Below, piece by piece: positions 6,169 through 6,858 of a stretch of DNA of 6,858 nucleotides. Below the pieces are notes generated by a model. It saw nothing but the letters and a program-made list of their open reading frames with translations, made no database searches and was not told where the DNA came from. The stretch is from Gammaproteobacteria bacterium UBA2955 (GTDB lineage Bacteria > Pseudomonadota > Gammaproteobacteria > Pseudomonadales > Azotimanducaceae): NCBI GenBank assembly GCA_002348825.1, contig DEBN01000059.1:1575-8432 (forward strand), in the 5' to 3' direction. How positions within the stretch are numbered: the stretch's first letter is position 1; every line of letters begins with the position of its first letter. The translations under genes were made by a program, and so were the position numbers.

Positions 6169-6858
6169 CTATCGAGTGAACTCAGGGTAAGCTTCGACGC
6201 CGATGTCGGTCATGTCGCTACCCAAGGTCTCCTCTTCTTCACCGATCCGGATTCCCATTACCATCTTTATTAAAAACCATACGATGAGTGACGCAACAAA
6301 GGTGAACCCGAGTATCGCTCCGAGGCCCGTTAGCTGGCCGACCAACGTCGCATCTGCGCTCGTGAATAGCACCGCCATTAGGCCCCAGATACCACAGACG
6401 CCGTGCACAGAAATCGCACCCACCGGGTCATCGATCTTGAGCCTGTCGAGCAATGTGATTGACCCAACCACAATCAAGCCACCCGCTGCACCGATAAGCA
6501 TGGATACAACATTAGATCCGGACAGCGGCTCAGCCGTAATCGAGACCAGTCCGGCTAACGCACCGTTCAACGCCATTGTGATGTCCGCTTTACCGAAAAA
6601 CAGCTTAGAGGCGATCATGGCAGCGATCAGTCCGCCAGCTGCTGCCATATTGGTGTTTACAAAAACTTGCGCTACCGCATTAGCTTCGTCGATGTTGCTC
6701 AGCTTGAGCTCGGAGCCGCCATTGAACCCAAACCAGCCAAACCAGAGAATGAACGTGCCCAGAGTCGCCAGCGGCATGTTTGAGCCCTTGATCGGGTTGA
6801 TAGATCCATCTGGGTTGTACTTCCCAGCGCGTGGGCCAAGTAACATAACCCCCGCTAA
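6169..6858 (-). CDS. amtB: Ammonium transporter AmtB, C-terminal part (5' end outside window)
   Basis: Amt/MEP/Rh-family trimeric inner-membrane channel for ammonium uptake. The frame is open to the window edge, reading LAGV before the internal ATG at 6846, so that ATG is not the start. About 229 residues are present, roughly the last half of a usual 400-430. Numbered from the internal ATG, TM6 contains GWFGFNGGSEL (37-47) with the pore-gate phenylalanine (41) and the serine of the recruitment site (45). DPVGAISVHGVCGIWG (140-155) carries the second of the twin pore histidines (148). Hydrophobic segments consistent with TM6-TM11 follow in order. The cytoplasmic tail, GIRIGEEEETLGSDMTDIGVEAYPEF (198-223, conserved GIR and E-A-Y), is the region that contacts GlnK. 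It lies upstream of glnK by 136 bases, the opposite of the E. coli order. Confidence 0.96.
   Translation of the reverse strand, partial: LAGVMLLGPRAGKYNPDGSINPIKGSNMPLATLGTFILWFGWFGFNGGSELKLSNIDEANAVAQVFVNTNMAAAGGLIAAMIASKLFFGKADITMALNGALAGLVSITAEPLSGSNVVSMLIGAAGGLIVVGSITLLDRLKIDDPVGAISVHGVCGIWGLMAVLFTSADATLVGQLTGLGAILGFTFVASLIVWFLIKMVMGIRIGEEEETLGSDMTDIGVEAYPEFTR

Overview
The window is a stretch of ordinary chromosome from a gammaproteobacterium. The strongest evidence is the unbroken series lysA-dapF-DUF484-xerC-yigB-like HAD phosphatase, a well-known gammaproteobacterial synteny block. The XerC C-terminus and the GlnK and LysA motifs also closely resemble gammaproteobacterial versions. 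I cannot name the genus. There are no mobile elements, CRISPR arrays, tRNA or rRNA genes, and every gene fits a known core family.

Plus strand, 1-4136: the 3' three quarters of lysA (cut by the window edge), then dapF, a DUF484 protein, xerC and a HAD hydrolase. All are co-oriented, with gaps of 12 and 4 bases followed by stop/start overlaps of 1 and 4 bases, so this reads as one translationally coupled operon. LysA and DapF are the last two enzymes of the diaminopimelate/lysine pathway. XerC resolves chromosome dimers. The HAD enzyme is probably a housekeeping phosphatase, possibly in riboflavin synthesis.

Minus strand, 6858-4142: the 3' part of amtB (cut by the window edge), glnK and thrC. 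AmtB is the ammonium channel and GlnK is its P-II regulator; here amtB lies upstream of glnK, the reverse of the enterobacterial order. A strong intrinsic terminator with a C(UUCG)G tetraloop separates glnK from thrC, so thrC probably has its own promoter. thrC converges on the lysA operon with only 5 bases between the two stop codons, and no hom (homoserine dehydrogenase) gene lies directly upstream of it.

I did not find an undescribed system. The items worth a second look are in the two minus-strand intergenic regions. They are a sigma-54-like GG-N10-GC element before glnK, a second one (overlapping a sigma-70-like alternative) before thrC, nested inverted repeats between amtB and glnK, a hairpin in the thrC leader, and an 18-codon leader reading frame there with four threonine codons. 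These are pattern-level observations and none is proven.
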